DNA from: Bacteroidales bacterium
GTDB taxonomy: Bacteria; Bacteroidota; Bacteroidia; Bacteroidales; P3
Length of the DNA: 38,749 nucleotides
Reading direction: 5' to 3'
NCBI GenBank assembly: GCA_017646685.1
Contig: JAGCLZ010000017.1
Coordinates: 1 to 38,749 of the forward strand
How positions within the stretch are numbered: position 1 is the first letter of the stretch; each line of letters starts with the position of its first letter. Below, piece by piece: positions 31,179-38,749 of this stretch. The position numbers and the translations under genes were made by a program. The notes beneath the pieces were generated by a model. It was not told where the DNA came from and did no database searches. It worked only from the letters and a program-made list of their open reading frames with translations.

Positions 31179-31339
31179 CGCATTGTGTACGAATTTTCAC
31201 CCGCCAAGGTTTCGTTTCTATCCAAAACTTGTTGCATTCGCCTACAGGCATACCCAAATATTTTTGGTCCATGCACCATATCGACACACATACCCGTTTC
31301 AACCCCCTCGCCCTCACGAGCGGACAAAGCGTCACAGCC

Positions 31340-31381
31340 GTCTGATAAACTATTTTTAATCAAGTAGATAAATTATCAGAC
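31340..31381. repeat. Intergenic inverted repeat
   Basis: GTCTGATAA (31340-31348) and TTATCAGAC (31373-31381) are perfect inverted copies with a 24-base AT-rich spacer. It lies between two divergent genes and lacks a T run, so it is not an obvious terminator. Function is unknown. Confidence 0.5.
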
Positions 31382-31439
31382 TCGATTAATAAAATAATTC
31401 CATAGCTTGAAATTAATTTTTCTGCCGGAACTGAGTTTT

Positions 31440-31587
31440 TTTTCAGTCGGGTCCGGGAAGTTTTTCAGTCGAGTCGGAGGTATTCTTTCAGTCGGGTCGG
31501 AGAAGTTTTTCAGTCGGGTCCGGGAAGTTTTTCAGTCGGGTCGGAAAAGTTTGCCTATCGGGTTTGAGAAATTTTGCTGTCGGGTCG
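31440..31587. repeat. Seven-copy 22-bp tandem array
   Basis: Units with the core CAGTCGGGTC start at 31444, 31466, 31489, 31511, 31533, 31555 and 31577. The period is 22 bases, with one step of 23. The consensus is TTTTTCAGTCGGGTC then SGRGAAGT. The first five copies are close and the last two are diverged (CTATCGGGTT, CTGTCGGGTC). The period is not a multiple of three, so the array is unlikely to code for protein. It is near two turns of DNA, as in arrays bound by a protein on one face. It ends 113 bases before a consensus promoter. Confidence 0.85.
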
Positions 31588-31699
31588 TTGCCCAAAACAG
31601 GAGCTGACTGCGGCAGCCATTTTCCGCCAAGGAAAAGAAATACAACCGTATACCATTGGTCGATGAGATGACTTTGAACGAAAAAAATTTCGCAACCGC

Positions 31700-31730
31700 T
31701 TGGTTTAATGACCGACATTGTGTAAATTTG
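31700..31730 (+). promoter_or_regulatory. Consensus Bacteroidota promoter for the barrel-lipoprotein pair
   Basis: TTG at 31700-31702, a 20-base spacer and TAAATTTG at 31723-31730 match the -33/-7 consensus fully. The expected transcript starts about 36 bases before the ATG at 31773. Confidence 0.75.
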
Positions 31731-31772
31731 CTGACGGATGTAAACTGTAATTAATCACAAAGACAACAGATT

Positions 31773-32372
31773 ATGAAACACTTAGGATTATTTATTGCGA
31801 TGCTTGCGATGTCATTTTCAGTCTTATCGCAAAGCAATTCGGGCAAAAGCCTTGCCCCCAAGCCTGCGAGAGAGGGATTTGTAATGCTGAACGGAGCTTA
31901 CTCCATTGCCCCACAGTTTTCCGTTGGCTTTACGGCCGGCATGCAACGCACATGGGGCTGGTGGGTAAGCATGGCCACGGATTTGAATTCGGGCTTCCCC
32001 GAGTTTACCAAAACGGATGCCGATGGCAGAAGCGATTACTACTACACCGGTAGCAAGAAAACCTCGCGCCTATCGCTACAAGCAGGCGGCATGTACAAGT
32101 TCAGCCGGCTGTTTTCGGCCAAACTTGGTGCCGGCTACGGCTACCGCAAGGTGGGATACAAAACCATGGGCAACGACTTTGTGAAGATAGCCGACCAAAG
32201 TTTTCAAGGTCTCGAATATTCCGTAGGGCTACACCTTGGCTTGGGCGAAACCTCGTTTTCGGCCGACCTTTCCACCATCGGCTTCAGCTTCCGATATGCC
32301 GAAGTGAAGATTGGCGTAGGCTACAGCTTCAAGATAAAAAATTCCAAACCTCGTAAAAACATTAAATCATGA
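31773..32372 (+). CDS. Small outer-membrane beta-barrel-like protein
   Basis: The 199-residue protein has a signal peptide (MKHLGLFIAMLAMSFSVLSQ). It then runs through alternating hydrophobic and polar strands rich in Gly, Tyr and Phe, for example FSVGFTAGMQRTWGWWVSM, LSLQAGGMYKFSRLFSAKLG and AEVKIGVGYSFKI. This fits an eight- to ten-strand barrel in the outer membrane, but no named family is certain. Its stop overlaps the start of the next gene as ATGA, so the two are coupled and likely act together. A tail KNSKPRKNIKS follows the last strand. Confidence 0.65.
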   Translation: MKHLGLFIAMLAMSFSVLSQSNSGKSLAPKPAREGFVMLNGAYSIAPQFSVGFTAGMQRTWGWWVSMATDLNSGFPEFTKTDADGRSDYYYTGSKKTSRLSLQAGGMYKFSRLFSAKLGAGYGYRKVGYKTMGNDFVKIADQSFQGLEYSVGLHLGLGETSFSADLSTIGFSFRYAEVKIGVGYSFKIKNSKPRKNIKS

Positions 32373-33892
32373 AACGATTACTTACATTGGCAGTATTGGC
32401 CCTATTGGCCATGCTGCATGGCTGCCAACGCGATTTGGACGAGCCTATAAACATTCCCATCATTAGCGACGAAGTTAACCCAAACGCAAGTTTTGCCATC
32501 ATAAGCGGCAGGCTGCAAAGCCCCGTTGCCACGGCAAAACTGGAGGTGCACGTATATACCACCGCCACGGCCGCCAACCCTGCTGTGCACACCGTTGTGC
32601 TGAAGGCCGACAACAGCTTCGAGACTACCATCGATGGCCTGGTGGCAAACACAGACTACCTATATAAATATATTGTGTATAGCAAGGTGGACCGTGCCGA
32701 ACTTACACCGCTAAAGTTTCGCACCAAGGATGGCAACTCGCCACTGGTAAAGACCGGCAAGGCCGAATTTGCATCGAAAGCCGCGGCTATGTGTGGCGGC
32801 GAAGTTACGTCGGACGAAGGTTTTGCCGTAACGGCACGCGGCGTATGCTGGAACACACAGCCCAAGCCTACCATAGCCGACAGCCATACCACCGACGGTA
32901 CGGGTGTGGGAACTTTCAAATCCATGATGACAAAACTTGATGAAAACACCACCTACTACGTGCGTGCATACGCCACCAACAAAAACGGCACCAACTATGG
33001 CGAGCAGATAACCGTAACAACCAACGAGGGGCTACCGGTGGTAACAACCCATGCACCTACGGATATTGTGGTGAACGCTGCCTCGGCAGGTGGCTACATC
33101 ATATCAAACAGCGGCTACGCCATAACGGCACGTGGTATCTGCTACAGCACTGCCGAAAACCCGACCACAGACGACAACCGCATAGAAGTGGGTAACGGAG
33201 TAGGACGTTTTTACACACGGATAACCGGCTTGAGCAAAAACACAACCTACTACGTGCGTGCCTACGCCACAAACATCAACGGCACAGTGTATGGCGAGCA
33301 ACGAACCTTTACCACCCAGGACTACGAGCAGATATGCGGCCACGACTATGTGGACCTCGGGCTGCCGAGCGGCCTAAAGTGGGCAACCCACAACATCGGG
33401 GCCGACAACCCGTGGGACTACGGCAACTACTACGCCTGGGGCGAAACCTCAACCAAGGAATTTTATAGGCAAAACAACAGTCGCACTTTCGGCAACAGAG
33501 CAATAGAAGACATAAGCCGCATACCCGATTATGATGCCGCTGCCGCCAATTGGAAATGCACTTGGCGAATACCTACAAAAGATGAGATGATTGAATTAGT
33601 AGAAAATTGTGCCTTCGAATTAACAAGTGTGAACGGGAAAAACGGTGCCCTATTTACCGGAAGCAACGGCAACACCCTATTCCTGCCTGCCGCCGGAGGA
33701 CTTGAATATCGTGAGCCACCTTATGATGGACTTTTGGGACACTACTGGACTTCTACCGTTTATCATGCAAGCACATTAGAGGGCAGGTATTCGTATACGC
33801 TTTTTTTCTATACAGATTCTAATAATCCACAAGCATTTCTTCACATAGCGCTTCGTTACCTTGGTCTTCCCATCCGCCCTGTATCGGACTAG
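32369..33892 (+). CDS. Lipoprotein with FN3-like repeats and a FISUMP domain
   Basis: This 507-residue lipoprotein has a lipobox ending LHGC with Cys19. The following QRDLDE resembles the acidic lipoprotein export signal of Bacteroidota, which would place it on the cell surface. A beta-sandwich region (40-120) is followed by two repeats at about 128-219 and 222-316, each with TARGVC or TARGIC and NTTYYVRAYATN. The C-terminal 180 residues start VDLGLPSGLKWATHNIG and contain WRIPTKDEM and YWTST. This is the Fibrobacter succinogenes major paralogous (FISUMP) domain. Function is unknown; adhesion or substrate binding is plausible. The DNA turns more AT-rich from about 33460. Confidence 0.8.
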   Translation: MKRLLTLAVLALLAMLHGCQRDLDEPINIPIISDEVNPNASFAIISGRLQSPVATAKLEVHVYTTATAANPAVHTVVLKADNSFETTIDGLVANTDYLYKYIVYSKVDRAELTPLKFRTKDGNSPLVKTGKAEFASKAAAMCGGEVTSDEGFAVTARGVCWNTQPKPTIADSHTTDGTGVGTFKSMMTKLDENTTYYVRAYATNKNGTNYGEQITVTTNEGLPVVTTHAPTDIVVNAASAGGYIISNSGYAITARGICYSTAENPTTDDNRIEVGNGVGRFYTRITGLSKNTTYYVRAYATNINGTVYGEQRTFTTQDYEQICGHDYVDLGLPSGLKWATHNIGADNPWDYGNYYAWGETSTKEFYRQNNSRTFGNRAIEDISRIPDYDAAAANWKCTWRIPTKDEMIELVENCAFELTSVNGKNGALFTGSNGNTLFLPAAGGLEYREPPYDGLLGHYWTSTVYHASTLEGRYSYTLFFYTDSNNPQAFLHIALRYLGLPIRPVSD

Positions 33893-33991
33893 AAGGGAAC
33901 AATCTTCCCTTGCGATACAACCAAAACTCACTTGCGAAGGAATTCCAAATAAGGCAGAAAGAAAGAGAGAAAGAAAGCCATAGCAGATGAA

Positions 33992-34033
33992 ACACGCAAG
34001 GCGATTGCCCCATGGGGTAATCGCCTTGCGTGT
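33992..34033. terminator. Long hairpin between convergent genes
   Basis: ACACGCAAGGCGATTGCCCC pairs along its whole length with the following inverted copy, centred on ATGGGG, with only one G-T pair. It lies between the lipoprotein stop and the stop of the opposing PPDK-like gene and would block transcription from both sides. Neither strand shows a long T run, so the call rests on position and stem strength. Confidence 0.6.
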
Positions 34034-34045
34034 AAAAATAAAGTT

Positions 34046-36679
34046 CTACAGTTCTTGTATCATACGGTTGTAGCGGTCGCGGTTCCATGGCTGGCTTAGG
34101 TCGAAGACCTCTTCGGCCGGGCGTGAGAGTTTTTGGATAAGCAGCAGGGTATTGTCCTGCATGCTGTCAAACTTGCGGCATTCGGCTTCCACCGCGTCCC
34201 AGTCGACTCCAATATGTATGAGAGTGGCAAAGTTGAAGAGGTTGAAGGTGCCTATGTTAAAGTTGTGCATCCCTTCCGACACTATTTTGGAGTGTGCTCT
34301 CGTCAGCTTTGTTTCGCCTACCTCTTCCAATACTTGTAGGTACTTTTCATATAGTATGTACTCGTTCAGCATGTATGCTACTTCCGCTGGGGTAAAGTCG
34401 CACCAAAAACGACAGGGCAATGGCTTAGCCACAAAGCGCCCCAGCATAAACGAGCCGGCACTCAGTCCCGAAAGATTTTGTTTTATGCAGTTGCTTATCA
34501 CTTGCTTGAAGAAGTCTATCTTTTTGGTCATATCCAGTAGGTCGAACACACGGGATTGATCCTGATGCGAACCCATCTTGCTTTCTAGCACCTGGTGGAT
34601 GTAGCGGTTGGCGTTTTCGTCGTACCACGAGTTTACCACCTCCTTGGCCTTTTCGGGGTTCTCCTTCAGGTCGCAACGGATTATGCGAGCCAGAGTGTCA
34701 ATGTCGGCTATATAGTTGGTTTGAGTTGAGTTGATAATCTCTTGATATTTGGTGTAGGCCGTTTTTAGGTTTTCAAACACCGGTTTTTCTTTTCCTTCGA
34801 GCACCACGTTTTCACCGTTCAGGTATTTCATAAACCTTGCCGGGCGGAAGTCGGCTTCACCTATATATATGGTTTGATGTTTGCTTGAAAGTGTTATCTT
34901 GTCGCCTTCGCTTATTACTATTCCATTGGCATTTACAAGGGAGTTGCCTTCCATACGTATTCCGTAAGATTGGAGGTTGAGGAAAGCCGGTATTCCATAT
35001 CCGCGACAAGCCGTTACCACATGTATTGCAGCCGGAGTCATACTCAGTATGGCGTCAACCTCGTTCAGCGTTATGGTATCTTCGGGTATAAAACGCTCTT
35101 GGCACAAGCATACCGAATATCCTTGCTTCTTCATCTCGCTGGCTTTGGCAGCACTGAAGCATATCACCGCCGTTATGGCGGTACGCGGAAGCACGTTCAA
35201 TCCCTTTCCGAAGAAGGTGAGTTTGGAAAGCGACTTCTCATCGATACTGTCCGAAATTATCTGTCGCAAGTGGTATGGGCGTATTAGCTGCACCACATCC
35301 TCCTTGTTTATTATCCCCCTCTCGTACATAGCTATACTCGAAAGCAAGGCCGAGCGTCCTGTAAGTTCCGACATATTTAGCTGCAAGACGGCAAACAAAC
35401 TGGCACGATCGGGCACCGTTTCTACCGCAAACTCTATTGTAACCGGCGACTTGAAGCGACTTTCCAGCTTGGTAAGCAAGGGGTCGAAGTGGTATACAGC
35501 CGGAAACTTGGTTTTGATCTCGCTGCGGTCGAAGTATTCGGTGTCTTCGGACGAGATGTAGCCCGTCATAATCTCTTCTCCAAATATGTTCTTGTAACTT
35601 TCTATCTGGGTTCCGCGTCCTGTTCGGCTGTGGCGGCTGTGCATCACACCGGGATAAGACTCGTCGTTACCCACTGTCCATACCATTTTGTGGAGTATAA
35701 AGGAGGGGTATGCGTGCTTGCCCTGCATAAAGGTAAGTATGGAGTCTTGGTTCTCCACATAGAAGTCGCGCACATAGTTCATAAAGGTCTTTACTTGATA
35801 CATTGCGTCGGTAAGCAGTTGGCTACCAGTCTGGGCTTGGCGTATCTCGCTTTCCATCCGTTCTATCTTCTCGCGTTGGAGGTTTACAGGCAGCGTGTTG
35901 TTGTCGCTCTGGTGCTCTTCTTTCAGCGAAAGCATGTCGAATATGTTTTGTAATGTACTTAGGTAAATTCGGTTTGCCATGCTTTCGGGGTATCTTTTCA
36001 GCAGGCCTATGTAGGCATTTTGGGTTACACCGATGTTGAGCAGTGTAGGCATAAGTCCGGGTATGTATTGTGGCATGGCCGTACGTATGGCAAATACCAA
36101 CGGATTATCGTCGGACCCCAGCTTACTGAAGGTCATAATCTCAAGGTTTTCGATAGCAGTCTCTACGAGGGAGTTCCAATAGGGATTGTGAAAACTAAGC
36201 GAGCTGAGTATACAAAAATCTGGCACAGAGTAGCACTGTTGGGTAAGTTCCAACAGCATCCTACCCTTGTAACTAATGTCAAACACCGAATACTCCTGCT
36301 CGGCAGTAGGCGTTACTATCTCTATATCGTTTTGCAAAGGATGGCTGTCCACATACTCTTTACATCGATCATACATAGTGGTTCGCAACCGTTCGAGCTC
36401 TTCGCGCACACTGGTATCGCCTTGCTCTTCGCGTATCAGTAGCGAAAGGAAGTGTTTACTTTTGTGGTGTTCGTTCTTTAGCAGGTAAAATATGTCGTAC
36501 CACCGAGGGGCAATCTCATGCTTGGTGTCGTCACCTTCGAGGGTGTATATCACAGTGCCGGGTTTGTTGCCCTCGCGTTCGTTTTGTTTTTCAAATATGT
36601 CACGTCCGCAGTCGGCATACAGCTTCACCATAAAATAGTTGGGATAGCTAGCACGAATAAGAAATTTGCTTATATTCAT
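34046..36679 (-). CDS. PPDK-like protein: ATP-grasp and phosphohistidine domains, no PEP barrel
   Basis: From the ATG at 36679 it has 877 residues. A GTG start at 36727 would add 16. Residues 137-480 follow the pyruvate phosphate dikinase nucleotide-binding domain. YKGRMLLEL and VPDFCIL match the KGxxLxEM...VPPGF start. RTAMPQYIPGLMPTLLNIG (199-217) matches the PPDK SVRSGA..MPGMMDTVLNLG segment. IEFAVE with Glu416 and LQLN with Gln433 match EFTIE..LQTR, but the last Arg is Asn435. Residues 490-610 match the swivelling domain: IPEDTITLNEVDAIL, then AIHVVTACRGYGIP with His553 and the family's Arg six residues later, and an ending GDKITL...YIGEA. Residues 1-135 and 611-877 are unrecognised, and the C-terminal PEP/pyruvate TIM barrel is absent. 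It may phosphorylate His553 from ATP and pass the phosphate to another acceptor. Confidence 0.7.
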   Translation of the reverse strand: MNISKFLIRASYPNYFMVKLYADCGRDIFEKQNEREGNKPGTVIYTLEGDDTKHEIAPRWYDIFYLLKNEHHKSKHFLSLLIREEQGDTSVREELERLRTTMYDRCKEYVDSHPLQNDIEIVTPTAEQEYSVFDISYKGRMLLELTQQCYSVPDFCILSSLSFHNPYWNSLVETAIENLEIMTFSKLGSDDNPLVFAIRTAMPQYIPGLMPTLLNIGVTQNAYIGLLKRYPESMANRIYLSTLQNIFDMLSLKEEHQSDNNTLPVNLQREKIERMESEIRQAQTGSQLLTDAMYQVKTFMNYVRDFYVENQDSILTFMQGKHAYPSFILHKMVWTVGNDESYPGVMHSRHSRTGRGTQIESYKNIFGEEIMTGYISSEDTEYFDRSEIKTKFPAVYHFDPLLTKLESRFKSPVTIEFAVETVPDRASLFAVLQLNMSELTGRSALLSSIAMYERGIINKEDVVQLIRPYHLRQIISDSIDEKSLSKLTFFGKGLNVLPRTAITAVICFSAAKASEMKKQGYSVCLCQERFIPEDTITLNEVDAILSMTPAAIHVVTACRGYGIPAFLNLQSYGIRMEGNSLVNANGIVISEGDKITLSSKHQTIYIGEADFRPARFMKYLNGENVVLEGKEKPVFENLKTAYTKYQEIINSTQTNYIADIDTLARIIRCDLKENPEKAKEVVNSWYDENANRYIHQVLESKMGSHQDQSRVFDLLDMTKKIDFFKQVISNCIKQNLSGLSAGSFMLGRFVAKPLPCRFWCDFTPAEVAYMLNEYILYEKYLQVLEEVGETKLTRAHSKIVSEGMHNFNIGTFNLFNFATLIHIGVDWDAVEAECRKFDSMQDNTLLLIQKLSRPAEEVFDLSQPWNRDRYNRMIQEL

Positions 36680-36897
36680 AGTCGGTATGCATTTTCGTTT
36701 GATATAGTAAACAACGGAGGTTTCCACATTTTGTTGCCCGTCGGTAACAATTATGTGTCTGTGATTGGTGCCGCAATGATAATGCCGGTTTTCTATCCAT
36801 ATTTCATTGCATCATCGTTTTCACAAGGTTGTTTCACCTGTTGTTTTTTGCTTGGTTTGAAGGCGATGGTTCAAAGAGCCCGAAACTTATAATATTC

Positions 36898-37038
36898 AAA
36901 GTTCGAGATCCATAGTCTCCTTGGATGAAAGACAACTACCCGCCTCGAACTTTCCGGCTATGCAGCCCGCAGCCTGCAGTTGCTATTCCCAAGCCAATAT
37001 GCTTTGGCACCGGACTAAGTGGTTTTTGCCAGACGCAT
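36898..37038. other. Structured intergenic region between divergent genes
   Basis: AAAGTTCGAG (36898-36907) pairs with CTCGAACTTT (36944-36953). Inside this stem, ATCCA (36908-36912) pairs with TGGAT (36922-36926). A second arm pairs ATGC/TGGCA (36999-37009) with TGCCA/GCAT (37027-37038). No tRNA, known riboswitch or T run is recognised. It could be a 5' leader of the PPDK-like gene (about 220 bases from its ATG) or act on the beta-CASP gene on the other strand. No coding frame is supported in 36680-37127. Confidence 0.4.
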
Positions 37039-37127
37039 GATGCTTTTTTTTGCAACAAAAATAATATTTTCAGCTTGTAGGCGTTAGATGTTGCAAACAA
37101 GACAAGTCTATAACACAAATACATTAT

Positions 37128-38537
37128 ATGAATATACAATTTTTAGGTGCTGCCAAAGAAGTAACGGGCAGCAAGCATTTGATTACAACCCGTCGTGGTT
37201 TGAAAATACTGCTGGACTGCGGTATGTATCAAGGTAAAGGTTTGGAAACCGATAGTATGAACCGTGATTTGGGCTTCGACCCTTTGGAAATTGACTACAT
37301 ACTTCTTTCCCATGCCCACATAGACCATTCGGGTCTTATCCCCTACATCTATCGTTTGGGTTTCAGAGGTACTGTGCTTTGCACGCCAGCCACTCGCGAC
37401 CTTTGTGCCATCATGCTTGCCGATGCCGGCAAGATACAAGAGTCGGATACTCGCACATTCAACAAGAAGCGCCGTGCTGCCGACCCAAAGGTAAAGGATG
37501 TTGAGCCACTTTTTACCTCGGCCGATGCCCAGGAATGTATGCAATGTTTTATAAGCGTACCTTATCACAAACCTTTCAACATAGAAAACGAAGTAACGAT
37601 AGAGTTTTATGATGCCGGACATATATTGGGCAGCTCGTCGATATACATTCAAGTACGCGAAGGACGACGAAACATCAAACTATGCTTTACCGGCGATATC
37701 GGTCGCTATTCGTCGCATATACTCAAAGATCCCGAACCATTCCCTCAGGTGGATTATCTGATAATGGAGTCGACCTACGGCGACCGCACCCACTCTACCT
37801 TTGGCAATGCCGAACAAGACCTGCTGATGGCTACCCTCGACACCTGCACCAAAAAGAAAGGCAAACTGATAATACCATCTTTTGCCATAGGTCGTGCCCA
37901 AGAAATAATATACGCTTTCAACTGTTTGAAGAACAAAAAGCTGTTGCCCGACATCGACGTGTTTGTCGACAGCCCGCTAAGTGTGTCGGCTACCAACATC
38001 ATGCGTTTGCATACCGAATGCTTCAACGACAATATAATCGAAGAGATGAAGAAAGACCCCGACCCATTTGGTTTCGACAAGTTGCAGTATATACAAACCA
38101 TCGATGCTTCGAAGGCTTTGAACCAACGCAACAAAACATGTATCATCATCTCGGCATCGGGTATGATGGAGGCAGGACGTGTAAAACACCATTTGGCCAA
38201 TAGTATTGATAACCCCAAAACCACAGTGCTATGTGTGGGTTATTGTGCTCCCACTACTTTGGGCGCCAAAATCATGCGTGGCGACAACAAAGTGTCTATC
38301 TTCGGCCGCCCGATTACCGTTCGTGCCGATCTACGCCGTATAGATGCCTACTCGGCTCATGGTGACTATGAGGAGATGATACAATACATCTCATGCCAAA
38401 ACAAAAAGAAACTGAAAAAGATATTCCTTGTTCATGGCGAAGAAGAAACCCAAGCCAACTTTCAAAAGACTTTGAACGAACGTGGTTTCAAATCGGTAGA
38501 AATACCCTGCCGCCTGGATAGCATAGAGCTAAACTAG
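37128..38537 (+). CDS. Beta-CASP metallo-beta-lactamase RNase (CPSF/YSH1-like)
   Basis: The 469-residue protein has the zinc motif HAHIDH at 62-67, His165 in GHILGS, and Asp190 in TGDIG. The beta-CASP insert carries ESTYGDRTH at 214-222 and PSFAIGRAQE near 250. It ends with the C-terminal motifs SASGMMEAGR, DAYSAHGD and VHGEEET. These are the metallo-beta-lactamase and RMMBL (RNA specificity) motifs of RNA-processing nucleases. Length fits the prokaryotic CPSF-like group and not RNase J. It is likely cytoplasmic and acts on RNA 3' processing or decay. A strong terminator follows. I know no standard gene symbol. Confidence 0.9.
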   Translation: MNIQFLGAAKEVTGSKHLITTRRGLKILLDCGMYQGKGLETDSMNRDLGFDPLEIDYILLSHAHIDHSGLIPYIYRLGFRGTVLCTPATRDLCAIMLADAGKIQESDTRTFNKKRRAADPKVKDVEPLFTSADAQECMQCFISVPYHKPFNIENEVTIEFYDAGHILGSSSIYIQVREGRRNIKLCFTGDIGRYSSHILKDPEPFPQVDYLIMESTYGDRTHSTFGNAEQDLLMATLDTCTKKKGKLIIPSFAIGRAQEIIYAFNCLKNKKLLPDIDVFVDSPLSVSATNIMRLHTECFNDNIIEEMKKDPDPFGFDKLQYIQTIDASKALNQRNKTCIIISASGMMEAGRVKHHLANSIDNPKTTVLCVGYCAPTTLGAKIMRGDNKVSIFGRPITVRADLRRIDAYSAHGDYEEMIQYISCQNKKKLKKIFLVHGEEETQANFQKTLNERGFKSVEIPCRLDSIELN

Positions 38538-38565
38538 TACACAATCAGTTCGCAATACATAAATT

Positions 38566-38605
38566 GGCTACGCAGCACACATCCCTTGCTGCGTAGCCAT
38601 ATTTT
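38566..38605 (+). terminator. Intrinsic terminator after the beta-CASP gene
   Basis: GGCTACGCAGC and GCTGCGTAGCC form a perfect 11-bp stem with an 11-base loop. ATATTTTT follows. It is 28 bases past the stop codon. Confidence 0.85.
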
Positions 38606-38648
38606 TATCTATTACTGTCCGCTAAAACTTATGTCTAAACATAAAAAT

Positions 38649-38686
38649 AAAAGGCTGGCTTCGATTTTGAAGTTCAGCCTTTTTTA
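38649..38686. terminator. Hairpin near the putative IS end
   Basis: AAAAGGCTG pairs with CAGCCTTTT, with an inner CTTC/GAAG stem and a T run. It could stop readthrough into the element from either side, a feature seen in many IS ends. Confidence 0.6.
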
Positions 38687-38719
38687 ATTATATTAGAGTT
38701 GCCACACTAAAATATAATT

Positions 38720-38749
38720 ATGAGCAAAAGTACACATTTTTTCGGACAG
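38720..38749 (+). CDS. Partial N terminus, possible IS4-family transposase
   Basis: Only ten codons are present, MSKSTHFFGQ, running off the window. The FFGQ ending resembles the start of Bacteroidota IS4-family transposases that carry a DUF4372 N-terminal domain. Ten residues cannot prove this. Confidence 0.35.
   Translation, partial: MSKSTHFFGQ

Larger units (their letters stand above)
38615..38749 (+). mobile_element. Putative left end of an IS4-like insertion sequence, cut by window edge
   Basis: CTGTCCGCTAAAACTT, starting at 38615, looks like an IS terminal sequence. It is followed by a stem-loop (38649-38686) that would block transcription from outside, and then by the first codons of a transposase-like frame at 38720. 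The right end is outside the window, so neither inverted repeat nor target duplication can be checked. The call rests on layout and memory of similar IS ends. Confidence 0.45.

Noticed and set aside
31120-31335. N-terminal 72-residue extension of the YihX-like HAD protein
   Set aside because: A TATCTTTG promoter box lies inside it and the family begins at the IIFDLGG segment.
31440-31587. CRISPR array
   Set aside because: Units are directly joined with no unique spacers, and no cas genes are near.
31407-31607. Plus-strand frame across the 22-bp array
   Set aside because: The 22-bp period shifts frame each unit, so the open frame is a by-product of the repeat. No signal or domain is seen.
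34152-34559. Plus-strand frames opposite the PPDK-like gene (also 34977-35561, 35489-35953, 36020-36442)
   Set aside because: The minus-strand frame carries clear PPDK motifs throughout; the opposite frames show no domain.
36680-37127. tRNA gene in the structured spacer
   Set aside because: Stems do not form a cloverleaf and no acceptor, anticodon and T-arm set could be placed on either strand.
38743-38749. CGGACAG at the window end as an inverted copy of CTGTCCG at 38615
   Set aside because: Seven bases inside the first codons of the putative transposase; more likely chance than an IS end.

Overview
The window comes from a low-GC member of Bacteroidota, most likely order Bacteroidales. The evidence is a type IX secretion (T9SS) type B C-terminal domain, a FISUMP-domain lipoprotein, TAnnTTTG promoter -7 boxes, starts without Shine-Dalgarno sequences, an rplQ-eno junction, and a BT4734/DUF3987 primase-helicase.

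Layout. (1) 1-4700 is an accessory block. A NADAR-family gene, a HAD phosphatase gene and a large primase/DUF3987 helicase gene lie between imperfect ~45 bp inverted repeats (31-76 and 4585-4629). Four copies of a noncoding repeat built from 8-bp units in strict register are scattered around the genes, and the three genes share related upstream leaders. (2) 4717-10546 carries plsY, mtaB, a large secreted choice-of-anchor L/T9SS protein and mnmA. (3) 10632-30155, all on the minus strand, is an uninterrupted translation supercluster: rpsL-rpsG-fusA, then the whole S10, spc and alpha operons with secY, map, infA and rpoA, ending at rplQ, a terminator and eno. There is no tuf and no adk. The small genes rpmJ (15101-15217) and rpmD (18138-18317) were found by reading the gaps. 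(4) 30478-38537 has a YihX-like HAD phosphatase, a seven-copy 22-bp tandem array, a consensus promoter driving an overlapping pair (small beta-barrel-like protein plus FISUMP lipoprotein), an unusual PPDK-like protein without its PEP-binding barrel, and a beta-CASP metallo-beta-lactamase RNase. (5) 38615-38749 looks like the left end of an insertion sequence cut by the window edge.

The translation cluster and enolase form one growth-rate-linked transcription block. mtaB and mnmA are tRNA-modification genes. The choice-of-anchor protein and the lipoprotein are envelope or surface proteins. The best candidates for undescribed biology are the repeat-bordered NADAR-HAD-primase block and the PPDK-like protein, which keeps the phosphohistidine swivel domain but carries unrecognised N- and C-terminal domains.
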